In this document: in pieces, positions 1 to 10,851 of the stretch
Position numbering within the stretch: the first letter of the stretch is position 1
How the letters are laid out: each line of letters opens with the position of its first letter
Assembly: GCA_034336665.1 (NCBI GenBank)
Contig: CM067566.1
Coordinates: 25,698,330-25,762,329 of the forward strand
Direction: 5' to 3'
DNA length: 64,000 bases
Source: Luscinia megarhynchos
Taxonomy: Eukaryota; Chordata; Aves; Passeriformes; Turdidae
Notes under the pieces: generated by a model
The model's database searches: none
What the model was told of the DNA's origin: nothing
What the model saw: the letters and a program-made list of their open reading frames with translations, nothing else
Position numbers and translations under genes: made by a program

Positions 1-3000
1 GACACTGGATGTTTTGAACAATGTCTACAGAGGTAGAAATCTTAGTATTTTTGCTTACAGCAAGTTTTGGGGTTTTTTTAAACACAGTCAGCATTACTGG
101 CAGATTAGATTAGTTCAATTAAAAATCATGAAAATTCTGTCAATGTCAAAATATCCAGCTGCCATGGGCACAACCCCAGCAGTTTTTTCTGATTTAGCAT
201 AAGAGTAGAAGTGGTGTTGAAAGGACTACCCTCATGAAAGACAGATAAAAATTAGTAGGAACACTTCAGCTATTTTCCATGCTAATGCCTCCAAAGAGAA
301 TCAGGCTTTGTCCAGGTCCACTGTTAGTTGCAAGTCCTCTTTAGGACATGGCAATTATAAAAGAAGATGCTTCTTTATTTCGCAAAACTGGACAACACCA
401 GTGGAGAAAAAGTCAATCATTGCAATATCAACTTCAAAGGCAAATTCCTGAAGTCTCATTTTACCAGAACATTCCCAAGCTTTATGTACAGATATTCCTT
501 CACTTTTTAAAAAAATAATAATTAATCTCCTTAAACAGTTTCTCACACTGAATTGCTAGAGCCTTATCTTCTGGATCAAGTAGAACAAAACTATCTTGAT
601 TTGTAGTTTTTATGCTCTCTCCAGCTCTTATTTTATAAACATATCCAACATTATATTCAGTTACTCCAAACAAACAAACTTAACTGCAGAGGGCTGGCAA
701 AACCTACACAATTATTGTCCTTGAGACTACTACAAAAGCCAGCAGTGAAAGTTCAACTGCAGGAAGTCTATGAAAGGCTAAGCAAATGGGATTGCATATT
801 TCAAGGAAGGTCTTACCCATAACCTCACAGGGATCTTTTTAGCACACATAGTTTCATTTTGCACTCTTCTCCCTTGCTTACATGCTGTCACGGTATCTTT
901 GAGCTCCTTGGATACTCTGCACAAGTATAACCAACATCATGCCAATGGGAACCAAACTATTGGAGGCCCAAAGACTGTGGGCAAAATTGATACTTACAAA
1001 AGCTGCATTTAACCTACAACTTCTCTTCCCCCTTAAAGCAGCATACTTCAGCAGTAATCTCTTGTTGCAAGTCGTGTAGTTTATGAAGATAAAGAGAAAC
1101 TTTGAGAGGACTATGGAAGGAAAACAGGATCCCTAAGGTTTACCAGCAAGATATACCCACCAGAATATTAAAAAACCTTTATGAAGTCCCACTGAAACCT
1201 GCTCTGGAATACTTTATAGAAGTCTGGCCAACGCATGCTAAAAAGACTAATTAATATATGAAGAAGGGAATTATAGCATTTTAGTATGATAAGGTGAACA
1301 AGAAATCTCACCCAAACAAGAGAGAGTCTGGTTTATCTGGTTTAGCAAAATTATACTATTACTGTCTAGAAACAATCAAGATAAGGGGAAACAAACATTA
1401 AAAAGAAAAAATTGCTACCCAAGATGAAAAATAGTGTTGGCAACTGCCACTGACAAACTGCTTTAACATGCAAATATTATATGCATGTAAGTTCACTTTA
1501 AAAAAAATTTAAAAATAAATCTTAGAAGTGAGAGGAGAAAAACATTGAAGCCAGGAGTCTTCTCCCATTTTCTGGAGTACAAGGAATAAAAACAAAATGG
1601 GTCACCACACTAATTCCAAAGTGACCACCTGCACACTCAAGTGGCAAGTCAATATTCCTAAGACTACTGACACTCTTGTCTAGCTATTTCAGGCTAGGCC
1701 GATCCCAACTCTTGAAAAGTAAAGTTCTCTTACAGCTGTATGGACCACACAGCTGTATGGACCAGCTGCCAAATGATGGAAGAAAGGTCCTTCTGTACCA
1801 AGATCTGTGCAAACTCCACACAGCTCAGTTCTGACTATCATCACTAACCACAAAAAACAACCCATGTTGCTTCTGGTGACAAGAGCAAGAATACCGATGT
1901 AAAGAACAAACCAATAAAACCCCAAACCTTACAGCAACAGCATCAGCACACCAGGTCCTTGTACCAGATCAAATACTTAGACATTTCAGAGAACCTCAAA
2001 TTCAACTTTAGAAGTTTGGTTTGGTTTTGCTTTTAATACTTGTTCCCCTTATATTTTTGCATGCAAAGTAAGTCACTGGGAAAAGCTGGGGATAAATACA
2101 AAAATGCCTCAGAACTTAAGCCATGTGCAGAGCAAACATTGTTGTTCAACTAGCTCAAGGGGATTTCTTTTCCTTTTTGATATCTTCCGGTGATAGTATT
2201 GGACACTTGCTGTTTGAGATTGTATTCTGTCATTCTTCCTGGGAGGTGTTCATGTCAGAGGGAATTAGGATTATAATAGATTTGGGGGAGGGGAAGGAAG
2301 GAAAGACAACACAAGTCTTAGAAGAGACAGAGCTATATGGCAGCACACAGATACTGAGACCATTAACTGTTGAGTGCTGAGGACAAGCAAGCTAAACACC
2401 AGAAAGAACTGCTCTTTTAGTAAATAAAAAAAGGCAGAAGCAACCCTAGCTGAGTCAGCCTGGCTAACATCTATAACTAGAGTTCATCAGGATTTAAAGC
2501 AAGACCAGACAAGAATAATGCTGAATTCTAAAACCTCCTAACATTGCAACACTTCTCCAGCCCACTGTGATTCCTGGGAGGATTACTACAAAAGTTGTAA
2601 AGGTTCAAAGTTGTTTGGGTGCGAGCTTGCAGAAGCTGCACAGAGCAGCAAACCACAGCCAGGCTGTGTGCTAGGCCAGCTGCCTTCCCACTGACTACAT
2701 TGCATTTTCTACTTGTAAGGCAGGTCAGTACCTACAGGTACAGGGTCATAAACCCTGAAATATCCTCATTTTTCTCACAGGAACTCACATAACCCACATG
2801 CATACATAGCTCATTCTTCTGACATTAGCTGCACAACACCTATAGTTTCTTTTAAACTGAGGCTTACATGTAGGCAAAAACTGCTAAAAACTCATGGCAC
2901 TCTAAGCTAGGAGCGCATTATACACCCCTGTCCTGTATTATGCAAGTCCACTGAAGCGAAAGATTTGCCTTCACATCTCTTAAGGAACTCAGGCAAAAAA

Positions 3001-4087
3001 TTTAAACTTGTCCTTTGGCCCTTTACACAATAATGTAGTAGTCTTCACCCAGCAAGATGATGAAGACAAAACCCTCTGAAACACAAAGCTAGATATAGAA
3101 TAGGCTACTTCTGCCTGACACGGAATACAGTTTTCCAAGCTGTTTTCCTTGATGCATAGCCACTGAAGGGAATTATAATCTTCTTAAGTTCTTAGAAAAA
3201 GTAAATACAGACAGCATGATCTCAACTGTATTAGCAAAAACTTTCAGCATACCAATTAATGGTATCAACCGAAATTAAAAAGTGGAATTCACAGTGAAAT
3301 AAACATATGAGGACCACTCTTGAATTGTTGAAGCCTAGCTGGATGACTCTGCAAAGCATTAATACAGTAACATGAAAAATGTTCTACTTTTTGCCTTAGC
3401 CTCCACAGCCTACAGCCTCCCCTCTTAAAAGCATTATGCTATTACGTGACAACCAGCTATCACCATGCTTTGGTTCACTTAGGTCAGTCAAACAGAATCA
3501 GAATTAGTTGCATTTTCTAACTTTACCTTAACTAACCTCACATAAGAATTAAACAATTTTTCTTTTGAAATGAAGCTCAGCAACAATGTTCTACAACATC
3601 CCAAAGCAACATACCACCACTCTGCTCCAAGGTAACCACTTCCAGAGAAGTCAGCATAGACTTTAACCAAATCAATTTTGGAATATAAATAAGGAGTCAT
3701 TCACAGCAGCAATTTGCCCAGGGAAGTCGGTTGTCTACTGCCAACAACTACCATCAAGTACCACCAAGGACCTCTACAAACCCCAGATAAAGGAAGCTTT
3801 TGACACTGAAAATGTTATTCTCATCTTTAAGTACGTGACTTACTAAACCTGCAACACAATTTTTACAGAGTGGTTTGTTTCCTTCCTGAGACAGTGTCAC
3901 AAGATAAGAATCAGTGTGGTTTTACAGCACTTGTTAAAAGATCTTGCACAGAGGTTCTGAAGTATTCAGCACATATCCTCAGCATGACAGTAACGATGCA
4001 GAAGCAAAGCGACTGAAACAGTCTACTGAGGAAATGACACGGTGAGGAAATACTTCTTAAGAAACTACAGTTAATTTCACTCTTTGC
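1..4087. other. AT-rich non-coding stretch, probably FRYL intron
   Basis: I see no exon, RNA gene or confident repeat family here. Open frames are short and carry no recognisable motif. Vertebrate synteny (FRYL immediately left of OCIAD1, transcribed leftwards) suggests this is intronic sequence of FRYL downstream of its promoter island; that is inference. A short tandem duplication of 'acagctgtatggacca' occurs near 1735-1770. No FRYL protein sequence could be recognised on the minus strand. Confidence 0.4.
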
Positions 4088-4321
4088 TCAATCCTCAATC
4101 AGCAAATCACCTTCTTTCTCAAGGTACTCTATATACTCCATGAAGTCTGCAGCAGGCAGATATGCAGTGCACAAAGGAATAAAGAACTCATTTTTTGGTT
4201 TAGTATATTTCTTCCTTAATGTCCATTTCAGATTCGTAATTCTCAAGGAAGTCCAGGTTACACTCCTGATGCCTTGTCTCCAGATTGCCTTCAAGATTGT
4301 ATTAGCAAACTGCCTTTGCAA
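4088..4321 (-). pseudogene. Coding-looking minus-strand patch split over two frames; identity unknown
   Basis: One minus-strand frame ends KEGDLLIED-stop at 4088. Its acidic, aromatic C-terminal half (TKPKNEFFIPL, then AADFMEYIEYLEKEG) looks like real protein. The adjacent frame over about 4205-4315 reads a similar style of sequence (ECNLDFLENYESEMD followed by IKEEIY) and stops just where the first frame becomes plausible. A single-base frame change near 4205 would join the two. This fits a decayed gene fragment or retrocopy, or a chance run of acidic codons. I do not recognise the family, and no convincing splice acceptor precedes it. Confidence that it was ever coding is modest. Confidence 0.3.
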
Positions 4322-4629
4322 CTCCCTAAGTATAAGTGATCACCAAAATATTTGAGATTTGTTGGGTTTTCACAGGGTTTTTTTATGTTTTCCGTCTGAT
4401 TTCTCGGGATGTTTCAGCTAGAGATATCCTGATTGTCAAACAGTGATTTCTGGCCACAACACAAACTGAACCGCCCACTGAGCAACAAAAAATTAACACA
4501 TTACCAAAATACTAGAAACATACACATGAAGGTGGAGAAGGGAAAACTAATTAAACCCCTGCAATACTTACAGCCACACAAGTACGGCTATCTGAGCCTG
4601 CAAAAACTGTGGAAGCCAAACTTGGTCCT
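4322..4629 (-). other. Short linker between the frame-broken patch and the CpG island, with a strong minus-strand splice donor
   Basis: Base composition changes from AT-rich to GC-rich across this interval. On the minus strand a near-consensus donor (GGCT then GTAAGTAT) places an exon end at 4572. It would suit the end of a 5' untranslated exon of a gene that starts in the CpG island to the right and runs left. No other feature is visible. Confidence 0.35.
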
Positions 4630-6330
4630 AAAAGCACCTCAGAGCGACTCCATCAGCGAGGCGCTGCACACTCAGCGAAGGGCGCGCACACACGTCTCCT
4701 ACTTTGCGGCTCAAGTCTCCCAAGTTTCCCCCAAAGGCAGGGGAGCGGGCCAGCTGAGCGGAGGGCGGCACGGGCAGCCGGGGGCGTCGCTGCTCGCCCG
4801 CACCGCCCTCCCCACCAGGAGCCGGGACGCGCGTTTCTCCGCCGGAGCCCCCGGGCACCCCCAGGCGGGGCGGGGCCGGGAACAAAGCCCGGCTCCGTGC
4901 CACCCTCCCCGCTCCGTCCCGCCATTCCCGGCCGGCCTGGCCCGCTCCCAGCTCCGCCATCCCCTGCGGCGGTGGCTGCCCGGCGGCTGCGCGGCCCCGC
5001 TGGCCCGAGGGGCGGCCGGAGCCGGCCGGACGGGTGCGGGCGTGGGGCGGGACGAGCCCGGCGGCGGCCGCCGCTTTACGCTGGGCCCGCGGGGCTGTGC
5101 GAGCAGCGCTCCCGCCCCGGGGGCTCCGGGGGCCGCGGGCTGAGAAAGCCGGGCACGCACGGGCGGGGCCGCGGCCGGGGAGGAATGGGCGGAAGAAGAC
5201 GGAGCGCGGGCCGCGGAGGGCATCGGAGGAGGCGCCGTCTCCCCGGGGCAGGAGGTCCGGAGCCCAGGTGGGGGGCGGCCCGGCGGCGCCGAGCGCACGC
5301 AGCGGCGCCGGCCGCTGCTCCGTCTTCGCCCTACTCGTGCCCCCGCGGCGGCGCCGGGCAGGGCCGCCCGGCCACACGCTACCCTCCCTCACGTCCCTCC
5401 CCTCCCCGCCGTAAACAAAGCGGCGAGGGCCGGGGCAGAGCCAGCGCCGGGGGCCGCAAGCACAACCCGCGGGCTCCGTTCCCGTCGGGGCAAGGCGCCC
5501 TCTCCTCCCTCCGGTCACCCACGACCGGATCCCGGCTCCACCGCCGCCTCACCTCTCCCGCCGGTGGAAGCTGCCGCAGCCGCGGGCGCCGCCGCCTACC
5601 TCAGCGCGGCTGCGTTCCCCCCACACTTCAGAGCGACCCTGGTGGGAGCCGGTGAGCGACGCGCGCCGCCGGCATCGCCCGCCGGCTTTATCCCGACGCC
5701 GCCTCTCCCCTCCGGCACCTCGACGTCCCGGCGCGGCGCTCCCGCCCCCCCCCGCCGCCCCATTGGCACGCGCCGCCCCGCCCGGCCCCGGCGCTCACTG
5801 GGGCAGGCGCGCAGCACTCACACGGCCCCGCCCCCGCGCCCCCTCCCCGTTGGCTCCCGAGCCCCCGGCCCGCCCCCGAGGCACCGCCCCTACAAACCGT
5901 GGCCAATCGCGAGGCAGCGAGGGGCGAGCCGAGCCCCCGATTGGCTGTGCCCGCCCGCTTCCCGTGGCTGTGATAGGCCGGGGCGGCGGCCGGTCCTGCC
6001 CCCCAGCGCTCGGGCGCCGCTCCCCTCGAGCCGCCCGGCTCCTGCCCGGGCAGCGCCCCGGCCCCCGGCAGCTCCGCGCAGCCCCGCACCGGGCCGGCCC
6101 CAGGGAGCCTCCGCGCCCCCCGAGACAGCAGGACCGATGGCTGCTGTTAAGAAGCCCGGTATCATCAAGGTCGCCGGGAATCAAACGCCTTTCTGGGCAC
6201 ACCGCAGCGTGGCTGGGAAACATCAAGGAAGTGTCCTGGCTACTGAGGCGAAGAGGCCCCGCAGAGGTCCCGCCGCGCCGACAGGCTCCTTTCGCCCGTA
6301 GGAAGCTGTTGGAAAATCCGCCCTTCCCCC
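4630..6330 (-). promoter_or_regulatory. CpG island, probable FRYL promoter and 5' untranslated exon(s)
   Basis: About 1.7 kb of very GC- and CpG-dense sequence stands out sharply from AT-rich flanks. It holds many GC boxes (CCGCCC/CCCGCC) and several CCAAT boxes in either orientation (ATTGG near 5762, CCAAT near 5902, ATTGG near 5940), typical of a TATA-less housekeeping promoter. Minus-strand splice donors are visible at 5553/5552 (GAGAG|GTGAGG), 5600/5599 (CTGAG|GTAGGC) and 4572/4571 (GGCT|GTAAGT), supporting leftward transcription. In vertebrates FRYL lies head-to-head with OCIAD1, so FRYL is the best candidate. No FRYL coding exon is present, so the assignment rests on position. Long open frames here are by-products of high GC. 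Confidence 0.6.
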
Positions 6331-9300
6331 AAGCAAATAAGGGCAAATATTTGTGTCTCGGCCAGCTGGACAAATGCTGAGATACCGCCTTTTTGCCAGG
6401 AATTACTTGCGTTGTTCTACCAACGCGAACCGCCGGGCTCCCCCGCAGAAGCAGCCTGGCTCCCAGGAAGCCTGCGGGGCAGGGCAGGGCAAGCTGCCAC
6501 CCCTGCATGGCAGATAAAGCACTCGGACTGCTCTGGCCATTCGCTTTGATTTCATGTAATTCCCACAGGCGCCAAGTGCAAGGTTTATCGCAACGCACTG
6601 GCAGCGAGGCGGAGTAATAAAATAATTCACATCATCATCCTCAGAAAACTGAGATGCCACTGGGACTGGCCAGGATTTCACTAATACAACAGGTCTGGTG
6701 GTTGGAAGTAACAATGTATTTCTAAACAATGCAAAGATCTGAGAGCCAAGGTTAATAGAAACATTAACTCTTTAACTGGTTAGAAAGTAACTATATTTTC
6801 TGTTGAAGTGGCTCAAAGCTTCCAGGCATTAAAAAAAACAAAAAACAAAACAAAACAAAAAACCCACAGGGGGTAGGGGTGAAAGAAAGAAAAATAAATA
6901 CATGTAAAGTGTGATAAAACAACACAAGATTCGCAAAACAGTATTAGAAAGAATCCTGAAGCAAACATTTTCCCACTGTTAAACATAAGCCTGTCACGCA
7001 AGAACTGTAATATAATAAGCATTTCCGACAAAACCAGAACTGAGTGAAAAGTACAAAGAACAAATGCACCAGCACAACAGTTGCAACCACTTCTATTAGA
7101 AGTTCAAAGTTCTGTACCACACTTTGCACGATTATAGTTTATTTGGAGTAAAAGCCCCTCCGTGCTCAATTACTTGTGTCCATGTGCTGCGGTAACCTTA
7201 AGAGAGATGATGTACTTCAACCTGCAGAAACCAGTAGGAAAAGAAAGTAGGAGAGGAAAAAAATAAAGGTATCCTGGTAGCTGAGGTTAGCTCTTCCCTG
7301 TCGATTTAAGAATTTTGTGGAGTACTTTTTACTGTATCTTAACAATTGTACCACAGTCCAAACGTAAGTGATAGAGCGCCTAACAAGAAAAACAGGATTC
7401 GTTGCTACTGGTGTGCATCATTTCAGACAATTGATTGAAGCAAAGTACGTCACAAGTTGCTTCTGATTTTGAAGTTACTCTGAGTTAGGGGCTCAGTGAT
7501 CTTCCCAATAAATGCATGTAACTAAGATGAGCAGCAGAACCTCACTACCAATGAAAATCAGAGCACTGGTATTTAACCCTAAGCACCTGAACTTTACAGG
7601 ATGTACAATCACTTTCTAAACCAAATCACTTCTTTACAAAATAGCCAGCTTTACAAAATAGCTCTAAGGATTAGTTAACATGTAAAGCAATTTTCAAAAT
7701 ACATCACAGTACCAGTTAATATTAATAGCAATCATTATCTATGTGGGTAAAGTCCTTACTAATTGAGGCTTTGACTATCAGCTCCTCAAAGACACCCACT
7801 CTTGGTTCGTGCTGATATGCCATAATGCCTCAGGCAAATAACTGATTCTTTGTTTGCCACTTGTAGTAGTTACAACAATGCTTTTTTTTTATATGAGGCA
7901 CTGCTATTTCCTCATTATGGAGAGATTTTTCCAAATACAGACCTGTTAACTCTTGGCAGCCACCAGAACCTCTCAGCTGTTGCATTTTACTGCATTGTCC
8001 AGAGGACCAAGCAAAAAAACAACAGAAAAACAAAATAAAATCACCATTCACATTGTTCTATGTACTTGAACCCATACACTTCCAGTACTTGTTTTGGAGA
8101 CTTTCCTTACCAGATCAGCATTTACTCCAATTCTTTCATATATCTAATGGTTTCAGTTATGTCTTATACAGTATTCTAAAACTTGCTGGGCCACCTCTTT
8201 GTTTTGCAGCAGAGTCATATAAAACCTCTAACTGACTGTTAATAAGGGCACGAAAAAGAAGTTATCAGAAAGGTAGACTTTTAAGCCACTTGACAGACTG
8301 CACTGGACTTACCCTAATAATTCTTTGAGCTCCACCTCCAAGAGTTCTGAATATTCACCACTTTGTTTTGCAAAGTACTGTAATTAGAAACCATGTGACT
8401 TTCACACCTTCCAACTTGTTAACCTAAGTAATCAGTTCGTTTTAAGAGAATCTCATCAGTTTTCATTTTTCCTTCACGGCATCTCTTTCACAAGAAATAA
8501 CTTCTAATTTCTAAAGGCTAACTATTAAGTTTTTATATTACAGTATTTTGAATCTCAAATATATTCTTCATTCTTACATGATACTAAATCATAAAAGATA
8601 AAAAGTTTAGAGACATAAGTATATGAGTTGTAATAATTCTAAAAATAATTTTGACTCCTAAAGTGGCCCAAAATATGTAACTTTATGCTGTTACAAAAAT
8701 TCTATTGTTTTTGTGTTTAAAACAACACAGAACAGCAATTATAAAACAGCTGCTGAAGCTCCAAACCACCATCTTGCCTGTTGTTAAAACTAACAGTTTA
8801 AGATGCCTGAGAGTTCTTTTAAAAACTGCTCTAGTCCATAGATTTATAAACAAAAAATGGCATATTGCATAATGGCACCTGCTAAAGCAGAAAGTAGAGA
8901 AAATAGTATTCAACAAAGGGGTTAAATATCTAGCCCTAAGCCTTGCAAGATAACAATGTTCTATGTTTATCAGAAGGACATGGTGATGCCATCACCGATC
9001 ATAAACTGAAGTTCTCATAATTGCATGAAAGATAGCATGAGTATAAAGGAAGTTGTAAAAATAGGCCAGAGGGTCAGAAAGGGTGTCCTTGTTAACATTT
9101 CTGTCAAGGAATAAACTCTAAAACCACGTTTTGAGTACAGAGAATGATGTGCCAAGGATGTAGATATGCTCTACCATCTATGTTGCATTTGGTCCTACAA
9201 CTGAAGTTCTAAGCCAACAAATGGAAGTATGTAGCCAGCTGAAACTTTGAAGTATCTCATAAGCAGGCTGTACTAGGTAAGATTTTTGAATGGATACTAA

Positions 9301-10480
9301 ACTCAGCAGTCTGCTGCATGATTTTATTTTTTTCCCCCATTAGAAGTCTAAGAGACTTGTAGACAGCGAAGTGAGAAAACTGAATGGATAATGATTAATT
9401 TTACAACAGAAAAGCAAAACAGCAGCTCAGAGCCATTATTTTCTACAATGAAGGAGACTGATTGTCATTTCCTCCCCACTGAAGCTCTGTATTAGAGAAG
9501 ATGCAATTCATAAGCATGTCCTACCCCACAAAAGTTCAAGCTTTAAAAACCTATTGTGTTCTTTGCCTAGAATGTACTGAAAGATAAGTGGGAAAAAGCA
9601 TGAAATAAGTTGTCTTAATAAATGTGCTGTAGTCCCATAAACAAAATTGTCTTGAACTGATGAGGGCAAAATCTTTTGCGTTCTAACTCATAATGTGCAT
9701 CATGGACGGTCATGTATTGGAGAATGTTTCATTAGCACGGGCCCAGGTGACAAGCAGAGATAAAGATTGCCTGATCATACAAATTACTTCCAATCTCATG
9801 TAAATTAGAAACGTATTTATTGTATGATGAGAGATATGAATAAAATAAATATACATAGTTTCTATACATAGTTTCTGGTTCTATCCACCCATCTTGTTTC
9901 AAGAATCCAATCTCTACAGCTTTCATTAGTCCATTTGCCCTTCACATATTCACAGTGCTCCTTTTATAGTTCTCTACCAATTTTTGACCTTTCAATCACA
10001 AAAACCTTCCTTCTCCTATCTTCAGGCATGGACCTTTTTTGTACAGCCAACAGAAAGCAGCAATTTAAGCCAAATTCCAGGGTAAAAAGACAATGGCTTG
10101 CTCTAGGAAAGGCTTAAAGGGAGTGGTGCATTCCACAGGCAAGTACGGGCATATCAGCACATGGTGAACTCAAGCCACAATACTGCTTGTTTACAAGAAA
10201 ATGCCAAGGCATACACTGCACTATCAAAAATATTTTTTTCTTCAATTTTTCCTTATTTCTCATAAACTGCAAGCATCCTCTAAAGCTGCCATTTCCACGG
10301 CATTAGCTAGAATCAAGCACACAGCTTCCCAGTCTTCCACTCCAAGACAATCCTAACCATTAAATTTATAGCACTTTCGAGCTCAAGAGTTGCCCACCTT
10401 GCTTAGTCCTGATTCAGAAAACCCCATTTTTTAGGCAACAGAGATCTTTTCCTTTTAGGAAATTCTGGCCACGCACCTTT
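6331..10480. other. Intergenic region between the CpG island and the OCIAD1 promoter
   Basis: This is AT-rich sequence with scattered short open frames and no protein-like content. An A-rich simple stretch (A runs broken by C) lies at about 6830-6865. A short tandem duplication of 'tatacatagtttc' occurs near 9845-9875. No CR1 fragment, RNA gene or exon was recognised. Confidence 0.5.
6829..6866. repeat. A-rich low-complexity stretch
   Basis: A runs are interrupted by single C residues (AAAAC-type units), then give way to a CCCACAGGGGG segment. Simple low-complexity DNA; it might be the tail of an old retroposed sequence on the plus strand, but nothing upstream supports that. Confidence 0.6.
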
Positions 10481-10582
10481 AGCAAGCGCTTAGCAAACCT
10501 GCGGGTGACGTACCTACAGCTGGAGCTAGGCAGGGACAGGGAAAGCTTTCGCATACGCTTTAGCAGGAACTCGAGCCCGTCC

Positions 10583-10631
10583 CGGCAGCCGGCAGCCGGC
10601 AGCCGGCAGCCGGCAGCCGGCAGCCGGCAGC
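10583..10631 (+). repeat. Seven perfect copies of a 7-bp unit (CGGCAGC)
   Basis: Counting base by base gives seven uninterrupted CGGCAGC units. They abut directly onto the 5-bp array that follows. They lie about 160-205 bp upstream of the OCIAD1 start codon, in the core promoter or 5' untranslated region. Confidence 0.95.
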
Positions 10632-10691
10632 CGAGCCGAGCCGAGCCGAGCCGAGCCGAGCCGAGCCGAGCCGAGCCGAGCCGAGCCGAGC
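10632..10691 (+). repeat. Twelve perfect copies of a 5-bp unit (CGAGC)
   Basis: Twelve uninterrupted CGAGC units follow the heptamer array without a gap. The two units are related (both are C-G-x-A-G-C-like), which suggests the second array arose by slippage from the edge of the first. Length polymorphism is likely. Confidence 0.95.
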
Positions 10692-10788
10692 CAGCCCCGC
10701 CGCGGCCCGGCCGCCCTGCGGCAGAGGCGGCTGCGCGCACGCGCACTGCGCCCCGCGCCGCCGCGCGCAGTTCCGGGTCACGGCGGCC

Positions 10789-10851
10789 ATGGAGGCCGGG
10801 CAGGGACCCGGACCGGAACCGGGACCCGGACCCGGCGGCGACGCGGCCGAG
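10789..10851 (+). CDS. OCIAD1: OCIAD1 coding exon 1 (residues 1-21)
   Basis: The exon encodes [17 protein letters not shown] followed by DAAE and ends in phase 0 at a GAG|GTAACT donor. The head is not conserved with the human N-terminus, so the start rests on the Kozak context and on clean phase-0 joining to exon 2. Confidence 0.8.

Noticed and set aside
1..4087. Possible FRYL coding exons on the minus strand
   Set aside because: Searched by eye for FRYL N-terminal sequence and found none; the first coding exon is probably further left, outside the window.
4433..6601. Several long overlapping open frames (up to 348 codons) on both strands
   Set aside because: They are Pro/Ala/Arg/Gly-rich in all frames, as expected from CpG-island composition with few stop codons; none shows a domain or matches a neighbouring gene.
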